From: an uncultured Ectothiorhodospiraceae bacterium
Lineage (GTDB): Bacteria; Pseudomonadota; Gammaproteobacteria; S012-40
Direction: 5' to 3'
Assembly: GCA_945787715.1 (NCBI GenBank)
Contig: CALZJE010000031.1
Span: 1 to 37,749, forward strand
Length of the DNA stretch: 37,749 nt
Shown: in pieces, positions 1-8,338 of the stretch
Position numbering within the stretch: the first letter of the stretch is position 1
Layout of the letters: every line of letters starts with the position of its first letter
Translations under genes and position numbers: made by a program
The notes under the pieces: generated by a model
Told to the model about the DNA's origin: nothing
The model's input: only the letters and a program-made list of their open reading frames with translations
Databases searched by the model: none

Positions 1-233
1 GTATGCATCCTGAAGTACTTAGGCGCTGGGCTAGGTCCGGTGAAGTTCCGGCGTCAAAAATTGGAAGGAAATGGAAATTTATCGATTCCGATTTAATTGA
101 ATATATTCGTAGTAAGAGGGTGGAGAAAAAAGCGTGTCCATTTATCGACGTGGAAAAATCTGGTGGGCGAGATTTACCGCGCCCAATGGAAAGCGAATAT
201 TTAAGTCTACTAGGACTGAAGATAAAAAATTAG
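1..233 (+). CDS. Excisionase/AlpA-like helix-turn-helix protein, 5' truncated by window edge
   Basis: The readable part carries the second half of a MerR/excisionase-type helix-turn-helix: LRRWARSGEVPASKIGRKWK followed by a short hydrophobic helix (DLIEYIRSK). Family members normally have about 10-20 residues before this point (a VxExAxxLGV-type helix), so the ATG at base 3 is almost certainly internal and the true start lies left of the window. Proteins of this kind act as recombination directionality factors or small DNA-binding regulators and often sit just upstream of a tyrosine integrase, as here. The C-terminal tail of about 35 residues overlaps the integrase start by 100 bases and looks unlike the conserved domain. 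Either the overlap is genuine or the conserved protein ends early relative to relatives. The domain call is firm; an excisionase role is inferred from context. Confidence 0.7.
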   Translation, partial: MHPEVLRRWARSGEVPASKIGRKWKFIDSDLIEYIRSKRVEKKACPFIDVEKSGGRDLPRPMESEYLSLLGLKIKN

Positions 234-1150
234 CACAGGAATTTCATGATAAACTTAAATTTGATTATTGGCGATACTGTCAGCTTGATGAGCGACCGGT
301 GTATACTTGGCAGCAGGCTGTTGTGCGTTGGATAACAGAACAGAGTCATAAAAAATCACTCAGAGATGATAAGGGCCACCTGCGAAAATTAAATTCATAT
401 TTATGCAATAAAACATTAGTGCAGATAGAACGAGTTTTAATAGATGAGATAACATTATCTCGGTTAGAAGATGGTGTAAAGGATTCTACAGTGAATCGGA
501 TGTTGGAAGTTTTAAGAGCAATATTAAAAAGAGCCGAGCTTCAATGGGATTGGTTAGATCGTGCACCGCATGTTCGAATGTTATCAGAGCCAAAAAGGCG
601 TATACGTTGGATTACGCGTGAGGAGTCGGGGAGATTAATACGAGAGTTACCCGAGCACTTGGCGGATATGGTGGTATTTACGTTGGCGAGTGGACTTAGA
701 GAGACGAATGTCACCAGGCTGAAGTGGGAACAGGTTGATTTGCAGCGTCGAGTAGCATGGATTTATGCAGATCAAGCGAAAGCTGGTAGAGACATAACAA
801 TACCACTAAATAATGATGCAATTATGATTTTGCAAAAGCAGATTAGTAAGCATGATATTTATGTTTTTACTTACCAAGGTCGTCCAGTGTTGCGGGCAAA
901 TAATCATGCGTGGAGAAAAGCGTTAAACCGTGCAGGTATTGAAAATTTTAGATTTCACGATCTTCGTCATACCTGGGCAAGTTGGCATGTGCAGGCTGGG
1001 ACTCCAATTCATGTTTTGCAAGAGTTGGGAGGGTGGGAATCAGTGGAAATGGTTAGGCGGTATGCCCATTTATCAGCTGGTCATTTAGCTGAATATGCAG
1101 GGAATGTTTCACGCTCTTTGGTGTTAACTGATACAAAATTGAAACAATAA
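134..1150 (+). CDS. Tyrosine recombinase / site-specific integrase
   Basis: This 338-residue phage-type integrase should catalyse site-specific insertion and excision of a mobile element. The N-terminal part (about 1-150) is the arm/core-binding region, starting MSIYRRGKIWWARF. The catalytic domain follows with the full set of active residues visible: R189 in ASGLRE, K216, H275 and R278 in FHDLRHTWASW, W301 in GGWES and the nucleophile Y310 in RRYAH. The start is GTG at 134, preceded by GGAG at a good distance (bases 122-125). The gene ends 63 bases from the 3' end of a tRNA-Arg gene, the classical target of such enzymes, so the element it belongs to extends leftwards. Nothing suggests truncation. 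A recombinase of another role (shufflon, XerC-like) is unlikely given the HTH partner and tRNA context. Confidence 0.93.
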   Translation: MSIYRRGKIWWARFTAPNGKRIFKSTRTEDKKLAQEFHDKLKFDYWRYCQLDERPVYTWQQAVVRWITEQSHKKSLRDDKGHLRKLNSYLCNKTLVQIERVLIDEITLSRLEDGVKDSTVNRMLEVLRAILKRAELQWDWLDRAPHVRMLSEPKRRIRWITREESGRLIRELPEHLADMVVFTLASGLRETNVTRLKWEQVDLQRRVAWIYADQAKAGRDITIPLNNDAIMILQKQISKHDIYVFTYQGRPVLRANNHAWRKALNRAGIENFRFHDLRHTWASWHVQAGTPIHVLQELGGWESVEMVRRYAHLSAGHLAEYAGNVSRSLVLTDTKLKQ

Positions 1151-1213
1151 GGATGATGAAAGAAATGATTAAGAAAAGATATGTCGGTAAGTTATTGAAA
1201 TACATAGTAAATG

Positions 1214-1260
1214 TGGTGCGCCTGGAGGGATTCGAACCCCCGACCAACTGGTTCGAAGCC
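1214..1260. other. Inferred attachment site (att) at the 3' half of tRNA-Arg
   Basis: Phage-type integrases commonly recombine within the anticodon-to-3'-end half of a tRNA gene, and this integrase ends 63 bases from the tRNA 3' end with the tRNA intact. I therefore infer that the att core lies within these bases. The matching direct repeat would lie at the far end of the element, left of the window, so it cannot be seen here and the exact core is not resolved. Confidence 0.5.
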
Positions 1261-1290
1261 AGTTACTCTATCCAGCTGAGCTACAGGCGC
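1214..1290 (-). tRNA. tRNA-Arg (anticodon TCG)
   Basis: On the minus strand a complete cloverleaf folds. The acceptor stem GCGCCTG pairs with CAGGCGC. The D arm is GCTC/GAGT with a G-U pair. The anticodon arm ACTGG-CTTCGAA-CCAGT gives anticodon TCG, and the T arm GGGGG-TTCGAAT-CCCTC is intact. The discriminator is A and the CCA is encoded (1214-1216). It reads arginine CGA codons. It lies 93 bases downstream of rep on the same strand and next to an integrase on the other side. The encoded CCA and intact 3' half are compatible with an integrative element having restored the tRNA on insertion. Confidence 0.97.
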
Positions 1291-1383
1291 GTGTTTGACA
1301 TTGAGCATTAAATACTCAATCTTTACGCTGAAAACAAATATTTTAATGCTTTCAAGTGCTGTTAAGCAAGGCTGGAGATTCTA

Positions 1384-3405
1384 TCAGGAATTCCCCAATA
1401 AGTCTTTTAAATTTGCTAAATGAGCTTGGCCGCGTTGTTTTTGCTCTTCTGGATTAGCAGTTTCACCAGCGCCTTCTCGCTGCAAATCATCTTGAGGTAG
1501 TTCATCAACAAAACGACTGACTTCGCACTCCATCTTTTCGCCATAACGTTTTCTAATTCTCGTATAGCTCAATGTGAGGTTTTGTTGTGCTCGTGTAATT
1601 CCCACATAGGCTAACCGACGCTCTTCTTCAATATTACCTTCATCCATACTCACCCGATGCGGGAGTATTTCTTCTTCCATACCGATGATGAACACATAGG
1701 GAAACTCCAGTCCTTTCGACGCGTGGAGCGTAAGTAGATTGACACAATCACTTTCATTCTCATTATCTTCCTGGCGCTCAAGAATATTCATTAAGGTCAT
1801 ATAGGAGACAATATCGGAAAGTGAAGAACCGCTTTCTGCTTGGTCGTAGACACGTTCGATCCAGGTAAGCAGTTCATTGACGTTTTCCATACGCTTTTCT
1901 GCAGTATTTAAGTCTTTGCAAGTGTCTTCTAAATAACCTTGATAGCCAATCTCTTTCACCATGTCACGTATCGCCGACATAAAATCGCCACGTTCCGCAC
2001 GCTCAGTAATACGAGATAACCATTCAACAAATGTCTTTAAATTATTAAGTGCTCGATCGGGCAAATGTTGCGACAACCCGATCTCATGACATGCACCATA
2101 TAAGCTACACTTTCTTTGCTGGGCATAATTGCCTAGTTTTTCCAATGTGCTGGGGCCAATTTCCCGTTTTGGTGTATTAACCACACGCAAGAATGCTGCA
2201 TCATCATCAGAGTTAGCCATGATACGTAAATAAGCCATAATATCTTTGACTTCCGCTTTTTCGAAAAAAGATTGCCCACCTGTCAGGTAGTAAGGAACAC
2301 GATGCTCGCGCAAGGCTTTCTCAATAATACGTGATTGATGATTTCCTCGATATAACACGGCATAATCAGAGAAATTGCTACGCTTTTGAAATTTGTGACT
2401 CAGTATTTCGCTCACAACTCTTTCAGCTTCGTGCTCATCATTTTTACAGCGCAACACTTTAATAGGGTCGCCAAAGCCTTTATCACTCCACAATGCTTTT
2501 TCAAACACATGAGGATTATTTTCGATTAAGGTATTCGCCGCTTTTAAAATTCTTCCCATCGAGCGATAATTTTGTTCAAGCTTTATAACGTGAAGACTAG
2601 GGTAATCAACTTTAAGCTGATTGAGATTTTCTGGATTTGCACCACGCCAAGCATAAATCGATTGATCGTCGTCGCCAACCACGGTAAGGCTTGTTCGACC
2701 ACCGACAAGCAATTTTACTAACTCATACTGACAGCCATTGGTATCCTGATACTCATCAACCAACATATAATGGATTCTTGTCTGCCATTTATCCAGAATC
2801 TCGCGATTCTTTTGGAAAAGCTTCACAGGCTCGTATATTAGATCATCAAAATCAATGGCGTTGTAAGCACGTAATGTTTGCTGATATCGCTTATAGACAC
2901 TGGCACACAGCTCATCAAATTTATCTTCTGTATAGAGATCTGCCTGGGCAGGATCAATTAAATTATTTTTCCAAGCAGATATTTTCCACTGCAGTTGTTG
3001 CACCTGGTCAGAGTCGGCACCGCCATCAGCAAGAACAATATCTTTTATAACACCGGCAACATCTTGAGAATCAAAAATTGAAAACCCTGACTTTAAGCCA
3101 ATATGCTTGTACTCTTTGCGGAGAATATTCAAACCCAAAGTATGAAAAGTTGAAACTTTTAAACCACGTGATTTTGACTTATCGAGAATTTGAGAAATAC
3201 GCTCTTTCATTTCTCGTGATGCTTTATTGGTAAAAGTCACCGCGGCAATATTACCTGCCTTTACGCCACACTCTTCAACTAAATAAGCAATTTTTTGTGT
3301 AATAACACGCGTTTTACCACTACCAGCTCCTGCTAAAACAAGCAGTGGTGAGTCAATATATTTAACCGCAGCTTTCTGCCGGGGATTTAATTGCTCAAGA
3401 CTCAT
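1384..3405 (-). CDS. rep: ATP-dependent DNA helicase Rep (UvrD/Rep superfamily 1A)
   Basis: At 673 residues it matches the usual length of Rep. The superfamily 1 helicase motifs are all present in order: motif I GAGSGKT (26-32), Ia AVTFTNKA, II DEYQDT (217-222), III VVGDDDQSIYAWRGA (about 242-256), IV QNYRS, V LTLHASKGLEF and VI VGITRA. The opening LNPRQKAAV and the IAAVTFTNKASREMKERI stretch resemble Rep more than UvrD or PcrA, and the protein lacks the longer UvrD C-terminus. Rep is a 3'-5' helicase that clears protein blocks, including transcribing RNA polymerase, ahead of replication forks. It starts 27 bases after hda on the same strand, so the two replication genes are probably co-transcribed. 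The acidic, Gln-rich C-terminal tail fits the flexible tail that binds DnaB in the family. Confidence 0.93.
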   Translation of the reverse strand: MSLEQLNPRQKAAVKYIDSPLLVLAGAGSGKTRVITQKIAYLVEECGVKAGNIAAVTFTNKASREMKERISQILDKSKSRGLKVSTFHTLGLNILRKEYKHIGLKSGFSIFDSQDVAGVIKDIVLADGGADSDQVQQLQWKISAWKNNLIDPAQADLYTEDKFDELCASVYKRYQQTLRAYNAIDFDDLIYEPVKLFQKNREILDKWQTRIHYMLVDEYQDTNGCQYELVKLLVGGRTSLTVVGDDDQSIYAWRGANPENLNQLKVDYPSLHVIKLEQNYRSMGRILKAANTLIENNPHVFEKALWSDKGFGDPIKVLRCKNDEHEAERVVSEILSHKFQKRSNFSDYAVLYRGNHQSRIIEKALREHRVPYYLTGGQSFFEKAEVKDIMAYLRIMANSDDDAAFLRVVNTPKREIGPSTLEKLGNYAQQRKCSLYGACHEIGLSQHLPDRALNNLKTFVEWLSRITERAERGDFMSAIRDMVKEIGYQGYLEDTCKDLNTAEKRMENVNELLTWIERVYDQAESGSSLSDIVSYMTLMNILERQEDNENESDCVNLLTLHASKGLEFPYVFIIGMEEEILPHRVSMDEGNIEEERRLAYVGITRAQQNLTLSYTRIRKRYGEKMECEVSRFVDELPQDDLQREGAGETANPEEQKQRGQAHLANLKDLLGNS

Positions 3406-3432
3406 AGACGAATTAAACTCTTAAAAGGGATG

Positions 3433-4164
3433 TTAGCTGTGCAAAAAATTTTCTTTATCATCAAACCATTGCTTCACAAAAGGGACTGTCAGTTTACGCT
3501 TCGCGGTTAAGCTGGCTTTATCCAGCTCTTCTAATAAGCCAAAAAGCGCGCTCATGTCTCGAGGAAATCGACGTAATAAATAATTCACAACCTTGTCTGG
3601 CAGATCGAATCCTCGTAAGCGTGCTCGCAACTGTAGTGCAGCTGCTTTATCGTCATCAGATAGTGCTTGTATATGAAACACGAAGCCCCATCCCAAGCGC
3701 GACACTAAATCAGCGAGTGCGATATTTGAATCTTTTACATTTTGCGTGGCAGAAAAAATCATTTGCGCACCACGCTCATAAGCTCGGTTGTAGAGATAAA
3801 ACAGCGCTTGCTCCCATACATCTTGCCCGGCAATGGTATCAACATCATCTATACAGATTAGATGGCATGTCTCTAAGTTATCTAATATGGAGGTTTTAAA
3901 ATCTTGCGAATATTTCAGTGGCACATACGCCGCAGATAAATTTAGTTTTGCAGCACTTTGACAAACGGCTTCAAGCAAATGCGTTTTACCAGCACTCTCT
4001 GCCCCCCAAAGATAGATAGAACCTTCACTGATATCAGCAATAACACTTTTTTCAATTTGTGCAATCACACCTTTGTTAATTATTGATGCATAAAAATTTT
4101 CGAAACTTGCATCATCACGTAATGAAAGAGACAAAGGAAGTTGAAGTGTCACAGCATCACTCAT
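3433..4164 (-). CDS. hda: DnaA regulatory inactivator Hda
   Basis: A DnaA-like AAA+ protein of 243 residues. In family members, Hda bound to the DNA-loaded sliding clamp stimulates ATP hydrolysis by DnaA after initiation. The N-terminus has the clamp-binding segment LQLPLSL (residues 6-12, counterpart of QLSLPL). Walker A is GAESAGKTH (54-62), Walker B is LICIDDVD (about 102-109), and the C-terminal end DKASLTAKRKLTVPFVKQW matches the family. A longer open frame extends 37 codons upstream, but homology and the clamp motif favour the ATG at 4164, read from the ATGAGTGA overlap with the upstream permease stop (8-base overlap), which suggests translational coupling. The Walker A is better preserved than in E. 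coli Hda (GKT rather than GRS). The call is confident. Confidence 0.93.
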   Translation of the reverse strand: MSDAVTLQLPLSLSLRDDASFENFYASIINKGVIAQIEKSVIADISEGSIYLWGAESAGKTHLLEAVCQSAAKLNLSAAYVPLKYSQDFKTSILDNLETCHLICIDDVDTIAGQDVWEQALFYLYNRAYERGAQMIFSATQNVKDSNIALADLVSRLGWGFVFHIQALSDDDKAAALQLRARLRGFDLPDKVVNYLLRRFPRDMSALFGLLEELDKASLTAKRKLTVPFVKQWFDDKENFLHS

Positions 4165-5206
4165 TGTAAAACTCGCTATCTCTGTAGCTCTCATGCGCAT
4201 GACGTAACATGACCATAATAATTGCCGCGACTGGTAGTGCAAGCAAAATACCGAGAAAGCCAAAAAGCTGACCACCCGCTAACACTGCAAAAATTACCGC
4301 AACGGGATGCAAACCGATTTTATCGCCCACTAATAGCGGGGTAAGAATAAAACTTTCGAAAACCTGCCCGACACCAAAAACAATGAGAACGGGGACAAGC
4401 ATAAACACATCCTGAAATTGCACAACCACTGCAATACCGGCGACGGTGACGCCAACAATTACGCCAAGATAAGGAACAAAACTCACAATACCTGCAAGCA
4501 TGCCTATCAACAATGAGAAGTCTAATCCAACCAGCCACAAGCCAACACTATAGATTGTACCCAATACAACCATAACCATTAACTGACCGCGAAGAAAGGC
4601 ACTGAGTACTGAATCAGATTCTTTTGCCAGACGCACAATCCCTGACTCATAGCGACGAGGAATCAACTCTCCAATTCTGCCTACTAAAATATCCCAATCT
4701 CTTAACAGATAAAATGTCAGCACGGGAATTAATAAAAGATTTGCCATCCAACCAACAATAGCCAAGCCAGATTTAGAAACTGTTGAAATTAGGCCAGTAG
4801 CCACGCCACTCACGTTAGAAAAATGCTCTTTTACTTGAGCTTTTAGACTATCGAGATCAAATCCAATCTCTGCAACCCCTAAATGACTCATAAGCCAGGG
4901 AAGTATGGTTGTTTGAAACCAATCGATATAGCGAGGAATAGCCTGAATGAATTGTGTTAGTTGGCGTTCAATCATTGGCAAAAGAACAAAGGTTAATGCC
5001 AGTACGACGGTGCTTAACAAGACAAAAACAACGGTGACAGATACAGCGCGAGGCGTTTTTTTATCGAGCTGATCAACAAGTGGATCTCCCATATAGGCGA
5101 GAAAAATTGCCACCAAAAAAGGCGTAAGCACAGGCGAAAGCAGATAAATTAAACTTCCGCCGAGAATCAGGCCAGCAATTAAGAACCAGCGATTTGAATC
5201 AGTCAT
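4157..5206 (-). CDS. perM: AI-2E family transporter / PerM-like permease
   Basis: A 349-residue polytopic membrane protein of the AI-2E/PerM (UPF0118) family, with around eight hydrophobic segments: a pair at the N-terminus, one near residue 60, then a soluble loop (about 90-150) rich in charged and amphipathic residues, and the rest in the C-terminal half. The FVPYLGVIVG stretch and the ALPVAAIIMVMLRH end are typical of the family. Transported substrates are poorly defined: peptides, autoinducer-2 or Na+/H+ have been proposed for different members. The start is put at ATG 5206 rather than the TTG one codon upstream. It overlaps the preceding phosphatidyltransferase by 8 bases and the following hda by 8 bases. 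A permease of this family next to hda is a recurring arrangement in gammaproteobacteria. Confidence 0.88.
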   Translation of the reverse strand: MTDSNRWFLIAGLILGGSLIYLLSPVLTPFLVAIFLAYMGDPLVDQLDKKTPRAVSVTVVFVLLSTVVLALTFVLLPMIERQLTQFIQAIPRYIDWFQTTILPWLMSHLGVAEIGFDLDSLKAQVKEHFSNVSGVATGLISTVSKSGLAIVGWMANLLLIPVLTFYLLRDWDILVGRIGELIPRRYESGIVRLAKESDSVLSAFLRGQLMVMVVLGTIYSVGLWLVGLDFSLLIGMLAGIVSFVPYLGVIVGVTVAGIAVVVQFQDVFMLVPVLIVFGVGQVFESFILTPLLVGDKIGLHPVAVIFAVLAGGQLFGFLGILLALPVAAIIMVMLRHAHESYRDSEFYNE

Positions 5207-5762
5207 CAATATTATGCTTGCGAGTTAACTGACGCGCTTTTCGACCCCAAATAATCGAGTAGCTTAAGCCGCTGAGAAAAATGGTCATTATCGTTATAAT
5301 TACAATCCAGTCAATCACCCATAATGGAATCTGAGTTATCTGTAAACTAAGAACAGCAACCACTAAAAGGATTTGCATAAAGGTGTTGAATTTACTGATA
5401 TAACTGGGTGCCAAATCGAATTTCCCAATATAGATATGAAATATCAAAGCGCCACCAACAATTATCAAATCCCTGATTATTGCTGCAATGACTAACCAGA
5501 TAGAAATCAAACCAACCTGACTCAGTGATACAAATGTAGCAATCAATAACAACTTATCTGCAATAGGATCTAGAATAGAGCCCAAGCGTGACTGCCAGCC
5601 AAAGTGCCTTGCCAGGTAACCATCGATACCATCTGAAATACCAGCAATAACAAAGAGCAAAAGAGCAGCGAGATAGTCGCCGTGCAGAATCAGCGCAACA
5701 ACAGGTGCAACTAGTAAGATACGGATGGCGCTGATTAGGTTAGGTATATCTCTAAACTTCAT
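5199..5762 (-). CDS. CDP-alcohol phosphatidyltransferase family protein (PgsA-like)
   Basis: An integral membrane enzyme of 187 residues with the complete CDP-alcohol phosphotransferase signature, D-G-x2-A-R-x8-G-x3-D-x3-D: D47, G48, A51, R52, G61, D65 and D69. Such enzymes displace CMP from CDP-diacylglycerol using an alcohol. Length and the opening KFRDIPNLISAIRILL fit the phosphatidylglycerophosphate synthase group, so the likely acceptor is glycerol-3-phosphate, but a second PgsA elsewhere (usually next to uvrC) is common and this could be a paralogue with another acceptor. Six hydrophobic helices are visible. It overlaps the DUF2066 gene upstream by 4 bases (ATGA) and the permease downstream. 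I leave the symbol empty because substrate cannot be read from sequence. Confidence 0.86.
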   Translation of the reverse strand: MKFRDIPNLISAIRILLVAPVVALILHGDYLAALLLFVIAGISDGIDGYLARHFGWQSRLGSILDPIADKLLLIATFVSLSQVGLISIWLVIAAIIRDLIIVGGALIFHIYIGKFDLAPSYISKFNTFMQILLVVAVLSLQITQIPLWVIDWIVIITIMTIFLSGLSYSIIWGRKARQLTRKHNIDD

Positions 5763-6919
5763 GGCATTAGTCGGTAATTGAAACGACTCTCCGGCAAATC
5801 GATAGCAAATGGGTCTTCAACTTCAACTAAAACCTTGCTTAATGAGATAGCTTGCTTAAGCGCGTTTTTACTTCCCCGCAAATCTAGTTGATAGATTACT
5901 TCATTCATCTGAACTTGAGAAACAAATACTTTTTTAATTGCTGATAGTGAAGAAAGGTAACGACTGACTTTGTCATAATCCGCTAGATTATTCACATCGG
6001 ATATGGTGATTAATGTGCTGTTTTCATTGCCGCTTGTAGGAACGTGAGCGTAGTGTTCAGCTAATTTATCAGCGAGATAATCAATACCTTCTTGTATCGC
6101 AGTATCCTGATCAGGAGCGCTACTACGCCATTGCAACTCCTCACTATCTTGATAAAAACTCCAACGACTCTCCCAAATACCAAATGGATCCTGATATAAA
6201 CGCGCAGCAACAATGGCTTCCGGCTGATAGCGCTCTGATGCACTAATAACAGAGTCTTTAAAACCGCCCCAAACGTCTGTCACATTTAGGTTAATTTGAT
6301 CTTCCAAATCCAATAATGGATAGACAATAGGTACGCCTCGCTTGTAAGCATATTTACTCATGTATTCTAAAAGCGGCAGTGATTCAGATGAATCTATCAA
6401 ACGTCTTGAATTTTGATCTTGTACCGCAAGCCATACTAAAGTCGCTGGTCGAGTTTTACCCCACACAGGCAGTTTGCTTCTCCACAAACTATTTTTCACT
6501 GCTTTTTCATCAAATGATATGATTAAATTCTGTTCAGGCTGAGGCTCTTCCGCTTCTATGGCAACTGACACCGCAGGCATATTTTTAATTTCGGTATCAA
6601 AACCCTGCTCATCTACAGCTCCCACTGCATCCGATTCCAGGTTTTCAGTCGTTTTTTTCTCAATCGCTTCATACCGAAAACTTCGAATATATCTATGTGA
6701 TTTTTTGAGAAGTGCTTGTCCCTCTTCTAACTCCCCAATGTCTTTTTTACCTGTCACTTTGATCAAGAGTTCTTCAAATGCTTTTGTAATTGCTTCTTTT
6801 CGCTCTTTGCTACTTTGAGAATATACCGGGATAGAAATCTCATAGAGCTTTTTCACGGTCGTGCCGAAAGCCGACGAACAAATCATTATTAATATGATTG
6901 AAAATAGAAATTTATTCAT
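5759..6919 (-). CDS. DUF2066 domain-containing exported protein
   Basis: The start at 6919 gives a 386-residue protein that begins with a clean signal peptide (MNKFLFSIILIMICSSAFG) followed by TTVKKLYEISIPVYSQSSKER. The lysine-rich segment with FEELLIKVTGKKDIGEL is characteristic of DUF2066, a family of unknown function, predicted periplasmic, usually encoded beside purM. An in-frame ATG 20 codons upstream would place extra polar residues before the signal peptide, so I reject it; no convincing ribosome binding site decides the matter. A region around residues 70-100 is Glu/Asp-rich and probably disordered. It is the first gene of the minus-strand cluster reaching rep and diverges from purM across about 370 bases. 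No biochemical role is known to me. Confidence 0.85.
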   Translation of the reverse strand: MNKFLFSIILIMICSSAFGTTVKKLYEISIPVYSQSSKERKEAITKAFEELLIKVTGKKDIGELEEGQALLKKSHRYIRSFRYEAIEKKTTENLESDAVGAVDEQGFDTEIKNMPAVSVAIEAEEPQPEQNLIISFDEKAVKNSLWRSKLPVWGKTRPATLVWLAVQDQNSRRLIDSSESLPLLEYMSKYAYKRGVPIVYPLLDLEDQINLNVTDVWGGFKDSVISASERYQPEAIVAARLYQDPFGIWESRWSFYQDSEELQWRSSAPDQDTAIQEGIDYLADKLAEHYAHVPTSGNENSTLITISDVNNLADYDKVSRYLSSLSAIKKVFVSQVQMNEVIYQLDLRGSKNALKQAISLSKVLVEVEDPFAIDLPESRFNYRLMP

Positions 6920-7288
6920 AATGCTAGATTGGCTATTAAACATCCTATTGACTGTCATTCCATGGTTTAAGCCTGTCATTTGGCCTGAAAACCGCTAAAT
7001 TTCGAATTATTGCTGATCCTATCGCCAACTCACTGTGAAGCGGAAACGAAGCTTGAAGTACGTTGAAGTACAAAGCTTATTATCATAGCAAAATTCGTAC
7101 TGACTCGTAATCGTTCAATGCAATTCTTTGAGTCCCACATCAATTCAGATAGTGTTGCTATGAGTACACCAAGATAATGTATAATGCCTGATTAACTTAT
7201 CAGTAAATGCTGGCGATACCACCAAGAACCGCTGAAGCGCTTAAATTGGTCATCACCACATACTTTCTTTAAAGAGAATCCATAAACC
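6920..7288. promoter_or_regulatory. Divergent intergenic region between DUF2066 gene and purM
   Basis: About 370 bases without a credible gene. It must contain the start signals for both the minus-strand cluster and purM. Visible elements are a perfect -10 hexamer TATAAT at 7180-7185 on the purM side, and two copies of TTGAAGTAC ten bases apart (7053-7061, 7063-7071) enclosed by AAGCTT on both sides (7049-7054, 7073-7078). I do not see a PurR-type palindrome. Confidence 0.5.
7155..7185 (+). promoter_or_regulatory. Candidate sigma70 promoter for purM
   Basis: TTGCTA at 7155-7160 and a perfect TATAAT at 7180-7185. The 19-base spacing is longer than the ideal 17, which lowers confidence. It would give a leader of about 95 bases before the GTG start of purM. 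Confidence 0.35.
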
Positions 7289-8323
7289 GTGAAAAGTTCA
7301 TCGCTAAATTACCGTGATGCTGGTGTAAATATTGACGCTGGCAATGAATTAGTTGAAAAAATCAAACCTCTAACTGCAAAAACTAAACGCCCTGGCGTAC
7401 TTTCTGGCCTAGGAGGCTTTGGTGCGCTGTTTGAGATTCCAACTGATAAGTATAAAAAACCTGTTTTAGTTTCTGGGACCGATGGTGTAGGAACAAAACT
7501 ACGTTTAGCACTCGATCTCAAAAAGCATGACACCATTGGTATTGATTTAGTAGGCATGTGCGTCAACGATATTATTGTCACTGGAGCAGAACCTCTCTAC
7601 TTCCTTGATTATTTTGCCACTGGCAAACTTGATATTGATGTTGCGGCAAGCGTGGTTAGTGGTATTGCAGCGGGTTGTGAGTTAGCCGGAGCAGCATTAA
7701 CAGGTGGTGAAACTGCCGAAATGCCAGGAATGTACAACAATGATGATTACGACGTTGCAGGATTTAGTGTTGGCATTGTTGAAAAAGATGAAATTATTGA
7801 TGGCAGTAGCGTTCAAGTGGGTGATGTATTAATTGGTATGGCATCATCTGGTCCTCACTCAAATGGTTATTCACTCATTAGAAAAATAATTTCCCATGTA
7901 AATGCTGATTTGACCCAAGCAATGGGAGCATCAACATTGGGCGAACATTTGCTTGAGCCAACGCGTATTTATGTAAAATCGATTCTCTCACTGAAAGATC
8001 AAGTTTCCATTAAAGCAATAGCCCATATTACCGGCGGCGGCTTGTTGGAAAATATCCCTCGTGTTTTACCCGATTTCACACAAGCTGAAATTAATAGCAA
8101 CAGCTGGACAATGCCTGAAATTTTTCAATGGCTTCAAGAGAATGGCAATATCGAGCAACAAGAAATGTATCGCACCTTTAACTGCGGCATAGGCATGGTT
8201 GTATGTGTTGCGGCAGAAGATAAAGAGAAAACACTTGAAGCACTAAAAGCAACTGGTGAAGAGGCATTTGTTATTGGCGACATTAAAACCGCTGACGAGA
8301 AAACACCTAAAGTTATCATTTAA
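7289..8323 (+). CDS. purM: Phosphoribosylformylglycinamidine cyclo-ligase (AIR synthetase)
   Basis: PurM converts FGAM and ATP to aminoimidazole ribonucleotide in purine synthesis. The 344 residues match the family length. Hallmarks seen are [11 protein letters not shown] at the N-terminus, [10 protein letters not shown], the ATP/phosphate-binding stretch [11 protein letters not shown] (about 61-71), [45 protein letters not shown] and [16 protein letters not shown]. Translation starts at GTG 7289, the only start that yields the standard N-terminus; AAAGAGA about 12 bases upstream is the best ribosome binding site. purN follows after 15 bases, so they form the usual purMN operon, here extended by two PAP2 phosphatases and a DUF3108 gene. 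Confidence 0.97.
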   Translation: MKSSSLNYRDAGVNIDAGNELVEKIKPLTAKTKRPGVLSGLGGFGALFEIPTDKYKKPVLVSGTDGVGTKLRLALDLKKHDTIGIDLVGMCVNDIIVTGAEPLYFLDYFATGKLDIDVAASVVSGIAAGCELAGAALTGGETAEMPGMYNNDDYDVAGFSVGIVEKDEIIDGSSVQVGDVLIGMASSGPHSNGYSLIRKIISHVNADLTQAMGASTLGEHLLEPTRIYVKSILSLKDQVSIKAIAHITGGGLLENIPRVLPDFTQAEINSNSWTMPEIFQWLQENGNIEQQEMYRTFNCGIGMVVCVAAEDKEKTLEALKATGEEAFVIGDIKTADEKTPKVII

Positions 8324-8338
8324 ATCCAGGTTTTTTAC

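Noticed and set aside
2691-3050. A 119-codon open frame on the plus strand inside rep
   Set aside because: It lies fully antisense to a well-conserved helicase gene, has His/Gln-rich composition typical of antisense frames, and no family match or ribosome binding site.
4165-4275. A longer N-terminus for Hda (37 extra residues)
   Set aside because: The extension lies inside the upstream permease coding region and has no counterpart in Hda proteins; the clamp-binding motif must be near the N-terminus.
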